From positions 101,370,001-101,434,000 of the forward strand of contig OZ231126.1 of NCBI GenBank assembly GCA_965153355.1: a stretch of DNA of 64,000 nt. The letters run 5' to 3'. Within the stretch, counting starts at the first letter, position 1; each line of letters begins with the position of its first letter. The position numbers were made by a program, and so were the translations under genes. The notes below the pieces were generated by a model. The model saw nothing but the letters and a program-made list of their open reading frames with translations. It made no database searches and was not told the DNA's origin. Below are positions 1 through 12,280 of this stretch, piece after piece. The stretch comes from Flaccisagitta enflata. Taxonomy: Eukaryota; Chaetognatha; Sagittoidea; Aphragmophora.

Positions 1-531
1 ATTGTTCAAACTGATTTTTTCCTTTTTTGCTCCAATTAATCTCAAACATTTTGCTGTCTCAGTGTATGTGTGTCTGTGTCTGTGTTTGTGTGTATATGTG
101 TCTAAATTTTTTTTTTCTTTTTTTTTTCTAATTTTTTATTTCAGGGTACAATATACAAAATAATACAACATAAAAAAAAATATCTACACATGTAGGAGAA
201 TAAGATAACAAGTTTTTACTTTGTGCTTATGAAGTTTGTTTCTTGCATGACATGGAAAATTATCAGACATCTTCTTGTTACTACATCTATTTTAAAAACC
301 GATGTAAACCCAATACAAAACGGAAAAGTATTCCGAACACAAACTGAAACCGAGGAAAAAAACACCAAACAGAAGGCCTTAGTATGGGGGGGTGGGGGGA
401 AATCAAAGGGTCTGGAGATGGGGAAGGAAATCCAAGGGGGAAAAAAGAGAAAATAGTCCCAAAAGCGGGAGATGGTCAGCGGTACTTGTGCCATGCCTAA
501 GTGGGTTGAGGTTAAAGTTGAAGGGCAAGCA
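1..531. other. AT-rich stretch without a gene
   Basis: No supported gene. It holds a short TG/TC-rich run near 60-110, T- and A-homopolymers near 110-180, and a purine-rich run near 380-460. Short open frames on both strands are low-complexity and show no recognisable motif. Confidence 0.6.
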
Positions 532-1070
532 GGGCAGTGGCCCAGAAGGGGTCAATGACCTATGCTTTCACACATATGGTGGATTTTCTCCTCCTTCTCC
601 TTCTCCTCCGTCCCTCCCCCTAAAATCTCAGTCTTGAGGCCCATATCCGGTCTCAAGGCCCAAATCCCAGTCTTGAGGACCAAATTCCAGCCTCAAGGCA
701 TAAATTCTAGCCTCAAGGCCCAAATCCTAGCCTAGAGGCTGAGATTTTGGCCTCAAGGCAAGGTTCTGGGCCTCTTGGCTGAGATTTTGACCTTGAGGCT
801 GAGATTTGGGCTTCAATACTGAAATCTAGGCCTCAAGACTAGGATATGGGCCATATGGCTAGGATTTGGGCCTTGGCGCTGGAATTTGGGCCTCAAGACT
901 GGGATTTGGGCCTTGAGACTGGATTTTGGGCCTCATGATTTTGGCCTTGAGACGGAATTTTGATCCTTGTAACTGGGATTTGAGGGGGGGGACAAAAAAG
1001 AAGGAGAAGGAGGAGAAAATCCCCCATATGTGTGAAAGCATAGGTCAACAACCCCTTCAGGGCCGCTGCC
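532..1070. mobile_element. Family-1 inverted-repeat element, copy A
   Basis: The ends form an imperfect inverted repeat of about 65-70 bp: the left end starts GGGCAGTGGCCC and runs through CCTATGCTTTCACACATATG; the right end is its reverse complement with a few mismatches. Between the ends lie about 17 units of a ~20-bp motif based on CCTCAAGGCCCAAAT. The motif reads in one direction in the left part and changes to GGCTGAGATTTGGGC-type units in the right part. No coding capacity was found. Related copies lie at 42661-43348, 58468-59237 and (partial) 62713-62960. The class is uncertain: it resembles a foldback or MITE-type non-autonomous element. Target-site duplications are unclear for this copy. 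Confidence 0.8.
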
Positions 1071-1523
1071 TAAAAAGGAAATTTGGGGAAAATATGTATT
1101 TTGACAGTACCAAATCATAAGACACAATTAATAAAACACAATCTAACTCTATCTAAACCTTAACTACATTGTTTCATTGCTATACTGGGAAGAAAATCAT
1201 ATCTAATATAAAAACAAGGCGTCCTGGGGAAGAAAATCAAAGGTGGAGCGGAGGGGGGGAATCAAAAGCCACTCAATAATATAAACCCCTGGTTTATTCA
1301 TCTATTCTCACATGTTGAAAGCATTGAAAAAACGTTGAAAGTTGAACAAATATGTTTACCTTGAAAGAATGATATTAAGTTTTTGCATAAAATTAAGACA
1401 TGCTCGGCGTGAGCATGTGTTTCTGGATTTAGATACTAGCACATGCAGCACATTTGTGCGGAAAAAGTGTGTATAATTAGTACGGTAATACAATCTCTCA
1501 CAATTATTGATACTACTTGCATA
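1071..1523. other. No gene seen
   Basis: AT-rich intergenic sequence between two mobile elements. I see no ORF with coding character, no repeat and no RNA gene. Confidence 0.5.
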
Positions 1524-1894
1524 CAAGGCCGGGCGATTCGTATTGGGTATTGGGTTTACCCAATACTTCCCATGGATATTGTTATTTTTCCAATACAATA
1601 CAATAATTTTTTCTTGAAAAAATAGAGAAATATTGAATAAGATAAAAATCAGGGAAGGATATGATGAAGAAAAAAATGCATTAAACAAAGGTCAAATACA
1701 CTGTTGAAAAATAAAAGTAGAGAAAGACAGTGAGGAAGAAGAGGATAAGGTTAAGTGGATGAAGAAAATGAGAAGAGATCGATTTTTCAGGTAGTTGAAA
1801 AAAAGAAGTGGTGAGGAAGAAGAGGATAAGGATGAGGAGGATAAATTGATGCAATCGATGCATCGATGCAATACTGGGCCAGTAGGAGGGAGAA

Positions 1895-1948
<54 letters not shown>

Positions 1949-2034
1949 ACACACACAGACAGACAGACAGTGACAGAAACAGACAGTGACAGAAACAGAC
2001 AGCGACAGAAACAGACAGTGACAGAAACAGACAA

Positions 2035-2087
<53 letters not shown>

Positions 2088-2182
2088 CAGAAAAAGAGAG
2101 ACAGAAAAAGAGAGACAGAAAAAGAGAGACAGACAGACAGACAGAGAGAGAGAGAAAGAGAGACAGAAAAAGAGAGACAGAC

Positions 2183-2226
<44 letters not shown>

Positions 2227-2526
2227 GCACACACAAAATATAGACATAATGACAGACACAGAGATCAATCAAAAAAGTAAAAATAAACAATAACAAAAAA
2301 AAATACTAATAAAAAACTATTATTATGTATGAAGTTAAAACATAATTTTTTTTTTTAAGTATAAGAAAAAATATCTTATGTGAAATAAATCAAAATATTG
2401 TTATATTTTCGGTACAATATTTTAAGATATTGTATTGTATTGGTATTGTATTGTATTGGTCCAATAATTTCGAAAATTGTATAGTGTATTGTATTGTGAA
2501 AGAAAATGCAACATTGCCCAGGCTTG
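1524..2526. mobile_element. hAT-like non-autonomous element, 8-bp TSD
   Basis: The element starts CAAGGCCGGGCGAT and ends ATTGCCCAGGCTTG, an imperfect terminal inverted repeat of 14 bp. It is flanked on both sides by the perfect 8-bp direct repeat CTTGCATA (1516-1523 and 2527-2534). An 8-bp TSD and CA(A/G)G-type ends are the hallmark of hAT transposons. The 1003-bp interior has no transposase, only tracts of TATTGTATTG and a long GA/GACA microsatellite, so it would need a transposase in trans. The superfamily call rests on TSD length and end sequence only. Confidence 0.85.
1890..2226. repeat. Compound (GA)n / (GACA)n microsatellite
   Basis: About 330 bp of alternating GA runs, GACA/GACAGAAA units and a CACACA run, inside the hAT-like element. 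Open frames rich in Ser/Leu (minus) or Arg/Glu (plus) across it are products of the repeat, not genes. Confidence 0.95.
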
Positions 2527-2540
2527 CTTGCATATAACAA

Positions 2541-2739
2541 CAAGGCCGGATACACGGCTACCCCAGTCGCATGCGGGTGGGCAGGAGCAGTGCTAAAGAA
2601 GGTCACTAGAGCATTTAGGCAGGAGTAGTGGGCGCAAAAAGCTAAAAAACGCTAACACAGAGGACCGACCAACCGACCAACCGACCGACCAACCGACCAA
2701 CATAGTGGGGTGTAGAGTTGTGTAGCACGCGACTAAAAA
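2541..2739 (+). repeat. Family-2 interspersed repeat, copy 1
   Basis: Full-length-type copy. It has a left end CAAGGCCGGATACACGGCTA, then a G-rich segment (GGTGGGCAGGAGCAGT), an (ACCGACCA)n tetranucleotide tract, and the right end GTGTAGAGTTG..GCACGCGACTAAAAA. It begins 15 bp after the end of the hAT-like element. No ORF. Other copies are listed separately; the shared end next to an A-run is the most conserved part. Confidence 0.8.
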
Positions 2740-2786
2740 CAAAAGAAAATTTGCAATCAGACTCATGAGATTTGAACTAAAGAGAG

Positions 2787-3384
2787 CTACAGTACGATGG
2801 GAGCAATGACGACCTGGAGGATAGATTTTAGGTACCCTAATTTTATTTGTATCATGAAATATTTAAGATCTAGGCTAATCAAAGGTTGCTCTATTGAGTG
2901 AATGCATTTGCGTCTCTAAAACCTCAACTTGTGACTTGACCTCTTCAAGACTTCATTTTTCAAGGTTTTAACCATTTTTATTAGATTGATGAAAAATTTT
3001 TTATAACTTTGAAAAAAAATCAGCTTAATTGGACCATTTTTACAGGTTTTACGGCTATGTTTAATAAATGAATGTTATGCAAATCAACTTTTGAGCAAAA
3101 CTTAAAATGGCCATAAAACCTGTGAAAATAGACCAATTGAGCTGATTTTTTTTTCAAAACCATATAAATTTTCCACCCAATCTGTTGAGATAGGTTAGAA
3201 CTTTGAGAAATGAAGTCTTGATGAGGTCAAGTCGCAAGTTGAAGTTTGAGAGACGCGAATATTTTCACTCAATAAAGCAACCTTTAATTACCTTAGACCT
3301 CAAATATATTATGATACAAACAAAATTAAGGTACCTAAAATCAATCCTCCAGTCTAAGTAGTCATTGATCCCATCGTACTGCAG
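2787..3384. mobile_element. Foldback element with ~290-bp inverted arms
   Basis: The left arm begins CTACAGTACGATGGGA and the right arm ends with its near-reverse complement (TCCCATCGTACTGCAG). Similarity of the two arms (roughly 80-85% by eye) runs almost to the centre near 3085, so nearly the whole 598 bp is one imperfect palindrome. Shared landmarks include TTTAGGTACC, TTGAGTGAA and ACTTGACCTC in both arms. No ORF and no clear TSD. This is a foldback/long-TIR MITE structure of unknown superfamily. Confidence 0.8.
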
Positions 3385-3932
3385 AATATCAAGAGTTTTA
3401 AGGACAAAAAGTCATTAAAGCTTGTGTTGACTGCTCCCTTAAAGTTTTTGATCAGAATAAGAATACAAAAATTTAAATAGGAGCATAATGATGTATGTCA
3501 TATCAGCCTAAATATTCAACTGATTTTAATGAAATGTTCAGAAGTACAATTAATCATGTTTGTTATCCACCTGAAATCTGAAACGAATCAGTCATGATCT
3601 TGATAGGTTGTCGCGGTCTTAAAGTATGTTAAATTTTTTAGTTTGAAAAAAAACTCAAGGGTTGAAGAGGGAAACTGTAAAATGCGTGTATGATTGCTAT
3701 CTTGTTTTTATATTTTCCTCACATTTCATCTTTCATCCAGCTTGTTAACGGACTCATTTGCTTGTAAAGAAAAAAGATGATCCTAAAATTTAAACTTGTT
3801 TCCGCGCAACTTGACTCATCGCTTTTCTCTCTCTTTCACATTAAAGCAATACACGCACGCTGTATCATGGGCATTGCCCAGTTTTCTGTCCACACTGTAT
3901 AAAAAATATTATCATGAAAAAATGAATTAATA
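3385..3932. other. No gene seen
   Basis: AT-rich sequence between two inverted-repeat elements. No long frame, repeat or RNA gene recognised. Confidence 0.5.
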
Positions 3933-4574
3933 ACGGGTGGTCAAAAAAGAAGTGACTAAGCTAGCCTTTTCTCTAACAAGTTTGAAACTTTTTTTAAAAG
4001 TTGATATTTCTAAAATAGAATAAAGTATATAAAGAAAAAGTTATTTTTTGAGTTTTCTAAAACAAATAACTACATAAATACAAAAAAGTGAAATGTTTAC
4101 ATGAATCAGTAATAGCATAGATAATCAGTTATTTTTAACTAACAAACATATTGATTAGGTCCTGTATGAAATAAACATAATTATCTGTGAGCCACCAAGC
4201 CTTGGTTTGAGAGATTTGAATAGAAACAAAAAGGATGTTTTTCAGAAGCAACTTTTATTTTGTTGTATGTTTGTATTTTTATAGTTTTTTAAAGTTCGTT
4301 ACTAGCTTTTAGGTCATCCTTCACTAAAAATAGTGAATTTATAAAAAAAGTTTCATTTTCACACAAAAAATTATTACAAAAAATCAAAGAGGTCCAAAAT
4401 TGAATTAAGTTTATTGAATATTACTTGAAATGAATAAAGAAAGTACAAAAATCACAATAATTAAAAAAATTATCCAGCATCATATCTTTTTAGCTAAACA
4501 AAAAGTTTTACAATAAACGTTTTTTTCAGAAGATATCAGAAAACCAAAAAGTCACTTTTTTTAGGACCACCCAT
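3933..4574. mobile_element. Tc1/mariner-like MITE, TA target duplication
   Basis: The ends are ACGGGTGGTC..AAGTGACT and the reverse-complement AGTCACTT..GACCACCCAT, giving an imperfect ~25-bp terminal inverted repeat. The element is flanked by TA on each side (3931-3932 and 4575-4576), the insertion signature of Tc1/mariner transposons. The 642-bp interior is about three-quarters A+T and has no transposase frame, so it is non-autonomous. Confidence 0.8.
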
Positions 4575-4850
4575 TATGATACACAAATAGCACGTCACTC
4601 CCAAAGTCAGTCTGTCAGTGGCCCACGTTTTCATATCATTATCCATATCATTATCCATTTCTCTTTTTCTCCAATGCCCAGTGTAAATACAATTATTGTC
4701 AAAAGCGGCTTCCCCATCTCACGTTTGTTTTAATGTGCAATTACCATACTACTTTGGACAAACTACAGTATATTGGCTCCAAAAAGTAAGTTTACAGCCA
4801 ATATTTGTTTATATTTGGATCAAGTTTAATCACATTTTCCTTCCTCCTCT

Positions 4851-5977
4851 CTTTGCCCCCTCTTCCCCCCCTTTCCCTCTTCGTTCCTATACATTGTCTT
4901 TCTCCTCTCTAATCCATCATGTTCCTTTCTCCTTTTATTGATAGAGCTTGCAATCAATTCAACCATACAACGGCCGATATCTTCCGTTCTCATGCAAATC
5001 TGATCATCAAGAGGGAGCAGACAATCAGCGTAGCACAGAGGGCCTTATCTAGGTATGAGTTTAAAGAAATCCCCAATTGTAGTGACTTGTATGAGTAGGT
5101 ACAATTTATAGTGGAGAATTGATGTAAACCCTTAAAAGAAAATTTCCCTTGAAAATTTTTGCAAAAATCGCTAAAAAGTATCAATTTTTGCATATATTTA
5201 TTAGGGGGGTCGGTATCAACCTACTTTGGAAATGCCAATCGGACATATCACCAGACCATGCGCAATCACAAAACAACATGAGAACTAGAAGGAAAAGTTT
5301 GTGAGATTTTATCATTTATAGTTGTGCCAACCCTACCTTTACCATAGTAAAGTACATGAGCTTCCTCTTCCTCTTCCTTCTCCCTATTCATTACAATGTA
5401 AACAAGGGGTGTGGCACTCTTTGCCCCCTCTTCCCCCCCTTTCCCTCTTCGTTCCTATACAGTGTCTTTCTCCTCTCTAATCCATCATGTTCCTTTCTCC
5501 TTTTATTGATAGAGCTTGTAATCAATTCAACCATACAACGGCCGATATCTTCCGTTCTCATGCAAATCTGATCATCAAGAGGGAGCAGACAATCAGCGTA
5601 GCACAGAGGGCCTTATCTAGGTATGAGTTTAAAAAAATCCCCAATTGTAGTGACTTGTATGAGTAGGTACAATTTATAGTGGAGAATTGATGTAAACCCT
5701 TAAAAGAAAGAAAATTTTTGCAAAAATCGCTAAGAAGTATCAATTTTTGCATATATTTATTAGGGGGGTCGGTATCAACCTACTTTGGAAATGCCAATCG
5801 GACATATCACCAGACCATGCGCAATCACAAAACAACATGAGAACTAGAAGGAAAAGTTCGTGAGATTTTATCATTTATAGTTGTGCCAACCCTACCTTTT
5901 CCATAGTAAAGTATATGAGCTTCCTCTTCCTCTTCCTTCTCCCTATTCATTACAATGTAAACAAGGGGTGTGGCACG
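4851..5977 (+). repeat. Direct tandem duplication, ~568 + ~559 bp
   Basis: Two adjacent copies (about 4851-5418 and 5419-5977) each run from CTTTGCCCCCTCTTCC to ACAAGGGGTGTGGCAC and are nearly identical. The second copy lacks about 9 bp (TTTCCCTTG region). Each copy contains the start of the GGGGGGTCGGTATCAAC MITE, so the duplication happened after that MITE had inserted. Part of the unit is also present in reverse at 10116-10350. Confidence 0.85.
5202..5417. mobile_element. Truncated copy of the GGGGGGTCGG MITE
   Basis: Left part of the same element as 5761-6098, starting TAGGGGGGTCGGTATCAACC after ATATTTAT. It is cut off at the tandem-duplication junction and has no right end. Confidence 0.7.
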
Positions 5978-6098
5978 ACTGTAAATGATATGGTGTGACT
6001 CCTTTTTCCTTTCACATGTGTTTTTATATCGTTTTTGTGCACACTTTGGTTATATGTCCAACTAGCATTTCCAAAGTTCGTTGTTACCAACCCCCCCA
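5761..6098. mobile_element. hAT-like MITE, 8-bp TSD ATATTTAT
   Basis: It begins TAGGGGGGTCGGTATCAAC and ends with the near-reverse complement GTTGTTACCAACCCCCCCA. Homology between the ends extends inward through the segment GGCATTTCCAAAG and its complement. Flanks are the perfect 8-bp repeat ATATTTAT (5753-5760 and 6099-6106). A reverse-oriented relative of the host repeat at 10.2 kb lacks the insertion, which supports the boundaries. No ORF. Confidence 0.85.
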
Positions 6099-6141
6099 AT
6101 ATTTATAAATAGATCTCAAGGATATATCAGTTTCAAAAATT

Positions 6142-7939
<1,798 letters not shown>

Positions 7940-8240
7940 TCAAAATTCTGACTCAAGATTCACATTCCTGGTGAAATTCCCAATCATTTGATAGGTCACA
8001 CTATATACTATGCGTAGAAGTCATGAACCAAAGTCAAAGCACCGCTCATTGCAGTATGCTAGAATGTGTATATATGTGGCGGAGGCCCAGGGAAAAAGTT
8101 TCATAAGCATCAGAGACCTCAAACCATCGGCAGCGAGCATATATATGATAAAAATGAAATCAAATACTAACTTATTTACATTCAGTTAACTTTTTTTGCA
8201 TATTTTATCTTGTAGTTATTCTTCACGTTTCAGCTAAGCA
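7940..8240 (+). repeat. Right part of the AT-rich host repeat
   Basis: The first ~70 bp (CTGACTCAAGATTCACATTC through GATAGGTCACACTATATAC) match the reverse strand at 10116-10175. They are therefore the continuation of the repeat interrupted by the element at 6142-7939. The rest is unassigned AT-rich sequence without a gene. Confidence 0.6.
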
Positions 8241-8422
8241 TTTTTAGACATGTGCTACTCGACTCTTTACACCGCTTTGTCCGTCCGTTGGTTGGTTGGT
8301 CGGTTGGTTGGTTGATTTTTAGCATTTTGAGCAAACCGCTCCTGCCCAAATGCCCCAGTAACCTTATCTATCAATACCCCTGCCCATCCGCACGCAACGA
8401 GGGTAGCCGTGTATCCGGCCTC
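8241..8422 (-). repeat. Family-2 interspersed repeat, copy 2
   Basis: Reverse orientation. It starts TTTTTAGACATGTGCTACTCGACTC (shown in part), has a (CCGTTGGTTGGTCGG) tract, then CTCCTGCCC.. and ends GTAGCCGTGTATCCGGCC, matching the left end of copy 1. Confidence 0.75.
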
Positions 8423-8559
8423 ATTATGTTTTTAACTGCACCAACATAAGAGGCTCTGTCAGTGCATCCGTCCGTTTGACCTTTGGTTTGTTTAACTCAA
8501 CTGAAAAAATCAATGAAATCGACCAAAATCACTTGAAATTTCTCATGCGGGAAATTCAA

Positions 8560-8760
8560 ATCATTCTTCATCTCATCTCATCTCATTTATTCATTCATTC
8601 ATTCTTTCATTCCTCATTCATTTGACTACATTCATCATTCATTGCTTTCATCATGCTAATTGATTCATAACAGTCACACTTATTCACACTTATTCATTTT
8701 TAATTCATTATTCATAAATTCTCATTCATTGTTAATTGATTCATGCATTCATTCCATGTG
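8560..8760. repeat. CATCT / ATTC low-complexity tract
   Basis: Degenerate run of CATCTCAT, then ATTC/TTCATT units interspersed over about 200 bp. No gene. Confidence 0.8.
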
Positions 8761-8865
8761 TACGTCATCAATGCAGTTGTCCACTGACCTGTGATACACT
8801 GTTTCATCAAAAAACTTAACTTACTTTCCCAATCCTCCTTCAGTCATTTCATTCCTCATCCTTGT

Positions 8866-9140
8866 TTTGGATGGTGGTTGGGTATATAACGCCTCATGTA
8901 TGCCAAAACCACCCGTAGCGTTGGTAATTTAGGTGTTTGGGTGGTTTTTGGGGTGTTGGTGATGGTGATTTGGGGGTTTTAGGTGGTGGTTGGGTATATG
9001 ACGCCTCTAGTGTGCCAAAACCACCCATAGTGTTGGTGATTTAGGTGTTTTGGTGATATAAGGTGTGTCGGTGATAGTGATTTGGGGATTTTGGGTGGTG
9101 GTTGGGTATGTAATGTCTCTAGTATGCCAAAACCACCCAT
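8866..9140. repeat. ~113-bp tandem repeat, about 2.5 copies
   Basis: The segment GGTGGTTGGGTATATAACGC..GCCAAAACCACCC recurs near 8870, 8983 and 9095 with 85-90% similarity, separated by TG-rich filler (GATTTGGGG). Short minus-strand Pro/His frames arise from it and are not supported as genes. Confidence 0.75.
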
Positions 9141-9144
9141 AGTG

Positions 9145-9198
9145 CGGACCAACCGACACACATAGCGGGTTATAGAGTCGCGTGCACGCGACTAAAAA
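9145..9198 (+). repeat. Family-2 repeat, copy 3 (3' fragment)
   Basis: Only the conserved right end is present: GGACCAACCGACA then GGTTATAGAGTCGCG and the 16-bp palindrome GTCGCGTGCACGCGAC followed by TAAAAA. Confidence 0.75.
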
Positions 9199-9302
9199 GT
9201 AACAACTACATTTGGCAGTTCACAGATCTTTTTTTTTTTTTTGCTTGACCCAGATACATGTTAATCTATGCACCTTTGAGATTTTATCAGGATTAAACCT
9301 CA

Positions 9303-9575
9303 TTTTTAGTCGACTTTATAACCCACTATGTTGGTTGTTCCATTTCTCAGTTTCTCCATCTACCTGTTCTGTCCATCCATCCGTCCATCTGTTTGGCCGG
9401 CTGGCCGGCCATCCGTCCATCTGTCCGTCCATCTGTCCTTCCTTCCGTCCATCGACAAAAGCTTTTTCAGCGTTTAGGAGCGGTTTTTGCATTACTACTG
9501 CCCAATAGCTTGGGTTAGCCATCACTGCCCCTGCCCCACCCACACGCGACTTCGGTAGCCGTGTATATGGCCCTG
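9303..9575 (-). repeat. Family-2 repeat, copy 4
   Basis: Reverse orientation: TTTTTAGTCGACTTTATAACC, an expanded CCATCCGTCCATCTG tract, TTTAGGAGCGGTTTTTGC and CGGTAGCCGTGTATATGGCC. It keeps both ends but has a longer tetranucleotide tract than copy 2. Confidence 0.75.
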
Positions 9576-10005
9576 TTAGTTGCGGACATGCAATTACATA
9601 AGAGACTTTGTCCGTCCAATGATCTGTCAGTCCGTAACGCACAAGTCAAAAAGTTGGAAATTGAATGTTTCATAGGCTCTTTGGGTGTGTCTCACCGTGT
9701 GTGTGTGTTAAAGGGAGTAGGCGCGGGTGTTGATGGGGGTTGGGTGCCCCTGCCCACCCATCCGTAGCAATAATGTGATCCCATGTCACTTGTTTACTGC
9801 TTTGAAGAACTTCATGATTGTAATTAGAAAGAAATGACAAGGGAAAAAGATGTTCTGCATGTTTTTGACCTAAATAAGTCCGCTGCCGATGGTTTTTGGT
9901 CACTGAGGGTCATGAAACTTTGCAATTTGTTTTACTTCACACATATCAACATGCGCTCAAACTGCGATTGGGGGCCTGACAACTTTGGTCAATTCCTGCT
10001 AAGCG
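9576..10005. other. No gene seen
   Basis: Unassigned intergenic sequence. Short open frames on both strands lack motifs. Confidence 0.45.
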
Positions 10006-10115
10006 CACTATATACTTTCATGAAAAAATAAGATTTTCATATTTTAAGCCACTGTTGTTCTTTGTAATGGCGGCATAGAAAATGAAAACCTTATTTTTTC
10101 ATGAAAGTATATAGT
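10006..10115. repeat. Short inverted repeat (hairpin), ~36-bp arms
   Basis: CACTATATACTTTCATGAAA at the left and its reverse complement at the right end (TTTCATGAAAGTATATAGTG) enclose ~40 bp. The arms match over roughly 35 bp with one or two mismatches. This could be a very small MITE, but no TSD is visible. Confidence 0.7.
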
Positions 10116-10350
10116 GTGACCTATCAAATGATTGAAAATTTCACCAGGAATGTGAATCTTGAGTCAGAATTTTGAAACTGATGTATCCTTGAAATCTATA
10201 TGTAAATATATATGACAATTGATACTTTTTAATGATTTTTGCAAAAATTTTCAAGGGAAATTTTTTTCAAGGGTGTACATCAATTTTGCACTATAAATTG
10301 TACCTACTAATGCCAGTCACTACCATTGGGGATTTTTTTAAACTCATACC
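10116..10350 (-). repeat. Reverse copy of the AT-rich repeat (empty-site copy)
   Basis: The reverse complement matches 5060-5200 (and 5640-5750), then 6107-6141 and 7940-8010, but without the MITE at 5761-6098 and without the element at 6142-7939. It therefore shows the pre-insertion arrangement of both target sites. Non-coding. Confidence 0.75.
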
Positions 10351-10568
10351 CAGTTAGGGCCAACTGTGGTAGGGCATCAAGAAACTGTGAAAGATAGATA
10401 TCTAGTGTTCCCGATTGTGGTCCACCGTGACAATTACAAGCTTTTGGAGACCACGAGACACTAGACCCTGCCCCCCATGCCTCATCATCCTCGCGACCAA
10501 AGGTTCATTTGTGGACACCGTATGCATTCTGCTTCACATCATGTTGATTACATTGTGCAACGTCGGCT

Positions 10569-11560
10569 ATGACTGAATCATCTCTCGCGGAGAAAATGGT
10601 ACATTCACCCAGAGATATGAAGAAACAGCATGAAGCGCAATACACCGACGCGCTAAAGAAAATACAAGACATTAACTCTCTTGTTGTCTCCATCAACGCC
10701 GGCGCCTTCAAAAATCTTGCTTCCACCGTGGGATTGTGCACAACTACCAACTATCGCACTGAGTATGATGAAAGAATGGCAGAGGGAAAGCTCATGGCGT
10801 CTAACGCACGCGTCATAGCAAAGTGGGTCCAAATCCTGTACAACGATACGGTCGCCACCGTCTACCCAGACGGTGAAGACAATTAGGACAAAGAGGCGGC
10901 GTATCACCACGTTGACAAGTAGAGGGTTGAACTCTTTCAACAACTCTAGATGCTTCACGACAAGGTGACATCTCTAATTCATCCAATGGATTCGAAGGAA
11001 GATCGCTTTGCAAAGTGCATCGGAAACAACTTGGACATAACCCTAAAAAAGTACATTGCAGACCGTGAAAAACCCCTCCCTCGGTTGCCATGGACCACCC
11101 CAACTTTGATGAGCTACCTCCCATGCGCAAGCATTTTCTCAAATTCACAGCAAAAAAGCAGAGCATCTCAGAAGGCGTCACAGGCATCACCAACACCATC
11201 TCCAAGACACTATCACTGCACACTGCAAAAGTCACAGCGTACCAAAATCTTGCGACAATGGACGCCTTCCCATCAAGCAGCACCGCGGCGAGCAGTTCAT
11301 CCACTTCCCGCAGCGGCACCGTATCATCGGCAATGTCCAACAAGCTGCTGAGATGTGGCAGCTTGTCTGTGATGCCCCCTCCTCCTCCCAAAGGTGGCAC
11401 CGTGAGATCAAATTTCGTCAAACCTCCAGCGGCAAATGCCGCCTCTCCAATCTGCAGCAAGAGGCAGAAGCGCTCGAGATTAACGACGATGACAGCAACT
11501 CATCTTGCGGTGGAGACGAAGACGTCCAGCTCCCAATGAGGGGGGCGTTTTCTCAATGAC
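10569..11560 (+). pseudogene. Decayed coding region, unknown (gag-like composition)
   Basis: Consecutive plus-strand segments read as protein but the frame is broken. The first segment (10569-10883, about 105 codons, Lys/Glu/Ala-rich helix-like) ends in TAG. Two more TAGs follow within about 70 bp in the same frame before it reopens to about 11085. A shift then leads into 11090-11450, which has a Ser/Thr-rich linker and a run of five prolines, and another shift leads into an acidic stretch (EINDDDSNSS). The order (helical part, low-complexity linker, acidic tail) would suit a capsid-like or nuclear protein, but I recognise no family. A 215-codon minus-strand frame over the same DNA is probably a shadow. 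Confidence 0.45.
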
Positions 11561-12012
11561 ACAAAACAACGCCGCTGAAACAACGCCAAAAAGTCAAACG
11601 GCGCCGCAAAGAAAAAGAGAAAAAGCTGATCAATTCCAAAATCCAGGAGAAATGCATCAAAATTTCCTCCCAAGGATCTCGGCCCACTCAATAGCAGCAT
11701 CACCAAAGTCAATTGAGTGCATATGGATATGAATCCAGAGCCAAAGAAGGACGCCGCCTTGCTTTGTGGCAACGCCGGTGCCAATCTTAAATCTGTTGCC
11801 TGTCTGCCCCGACCGCAGAAACGTTATCCAAAGTGCAGCCAGATTTCACAGATTTCATCCGCGACATGGAACTGGACCAGACTTGACACAACGTCGAGAA
11901 AGTACGTTCAAAAAATGTATACATTCGATACAACCCAAAAAACAAAAACAAATACAACAATAACATGAACCAGTTTGACAAAGCCTTTCGCCAAAAAGAG
12001 AGTGAGATAGTC
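11561..12012. other. No clear gene; purine-rich run at the end
   Basis: Short plus-strand frames continue from the decayed region without a recognisable domain. The last ~18 bases before 12013 are almost all purines (AAAAAGAGAGTGAGATAG), a possible polypurine tract for a plus-strand LTR at 12013. Confidence 0.4.
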
Positions 12013-12280
12013 TGTTGGCAGCGACCGGCTATCGTGGCTTAGCGTAATTAGCTGAGTTAGAAAGGCTGTCTCCATTGCAGAACGAGGCAGAATAAAAGTT
12101 GGTTTTAGACTGAATAATAAGAGCCTGGCCTCTTTGTCGGTCTGGTTTATATACCTCTTGCGTGAGAGAGAGAATTGCATTGCAATTGTGACCAGAACTA
12201 GTTGTTTACTTTTAACTTCCTCTAATATGAGAGTAGTTCATACTAAGCTTAACACCGGTGCATTACTCTCCCCTGTAACA
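12013..12280. repeat. LTR-like sequence (solo or 3' LTR)
   Basis: It begins TGTTGGCAGCGACC and ends CTCCCCTGTAACA, so both strands read TGTT...AACA as LTRs do. A TATA-like GTATATAAACC lies on the minus strand (near 12145) and an AATAAA on the plus strand (near 12094). The purine run just outside the left end favours a plus-strand element, whereas the neighbouring integrase (14306 onward) is minus. No second copy exists in the window and no TSD is seen, so the call and its orientation are tentative. Confidence 0.35.

Noticed and set aside
1681-2296. Long Ser/Leu-rich open frames on the minus strand
   Set aside because: They translate a GA/GACA microsatellite; no stop codons occur in such repeats, so the frame is meaningless.
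2541-2739. tRNA-derived SINE as explanation for family 2
   Set aside because: I see no A-box/B-box pair or tRNA-like head at either end.
10813-11460. 215-codon minus-strand frame
   Set aside because: It overlies a plus-strand region with better protein-like composition and has no motif; probably a shadow, though I cannot exclude it.
12013-12280. A firm 3' LTR of the Gypsy-like element
   Set aside because: No second copy and no TSD. The purine tract points to the opposite strand from the integrase, so it is kept only as LTR-like.
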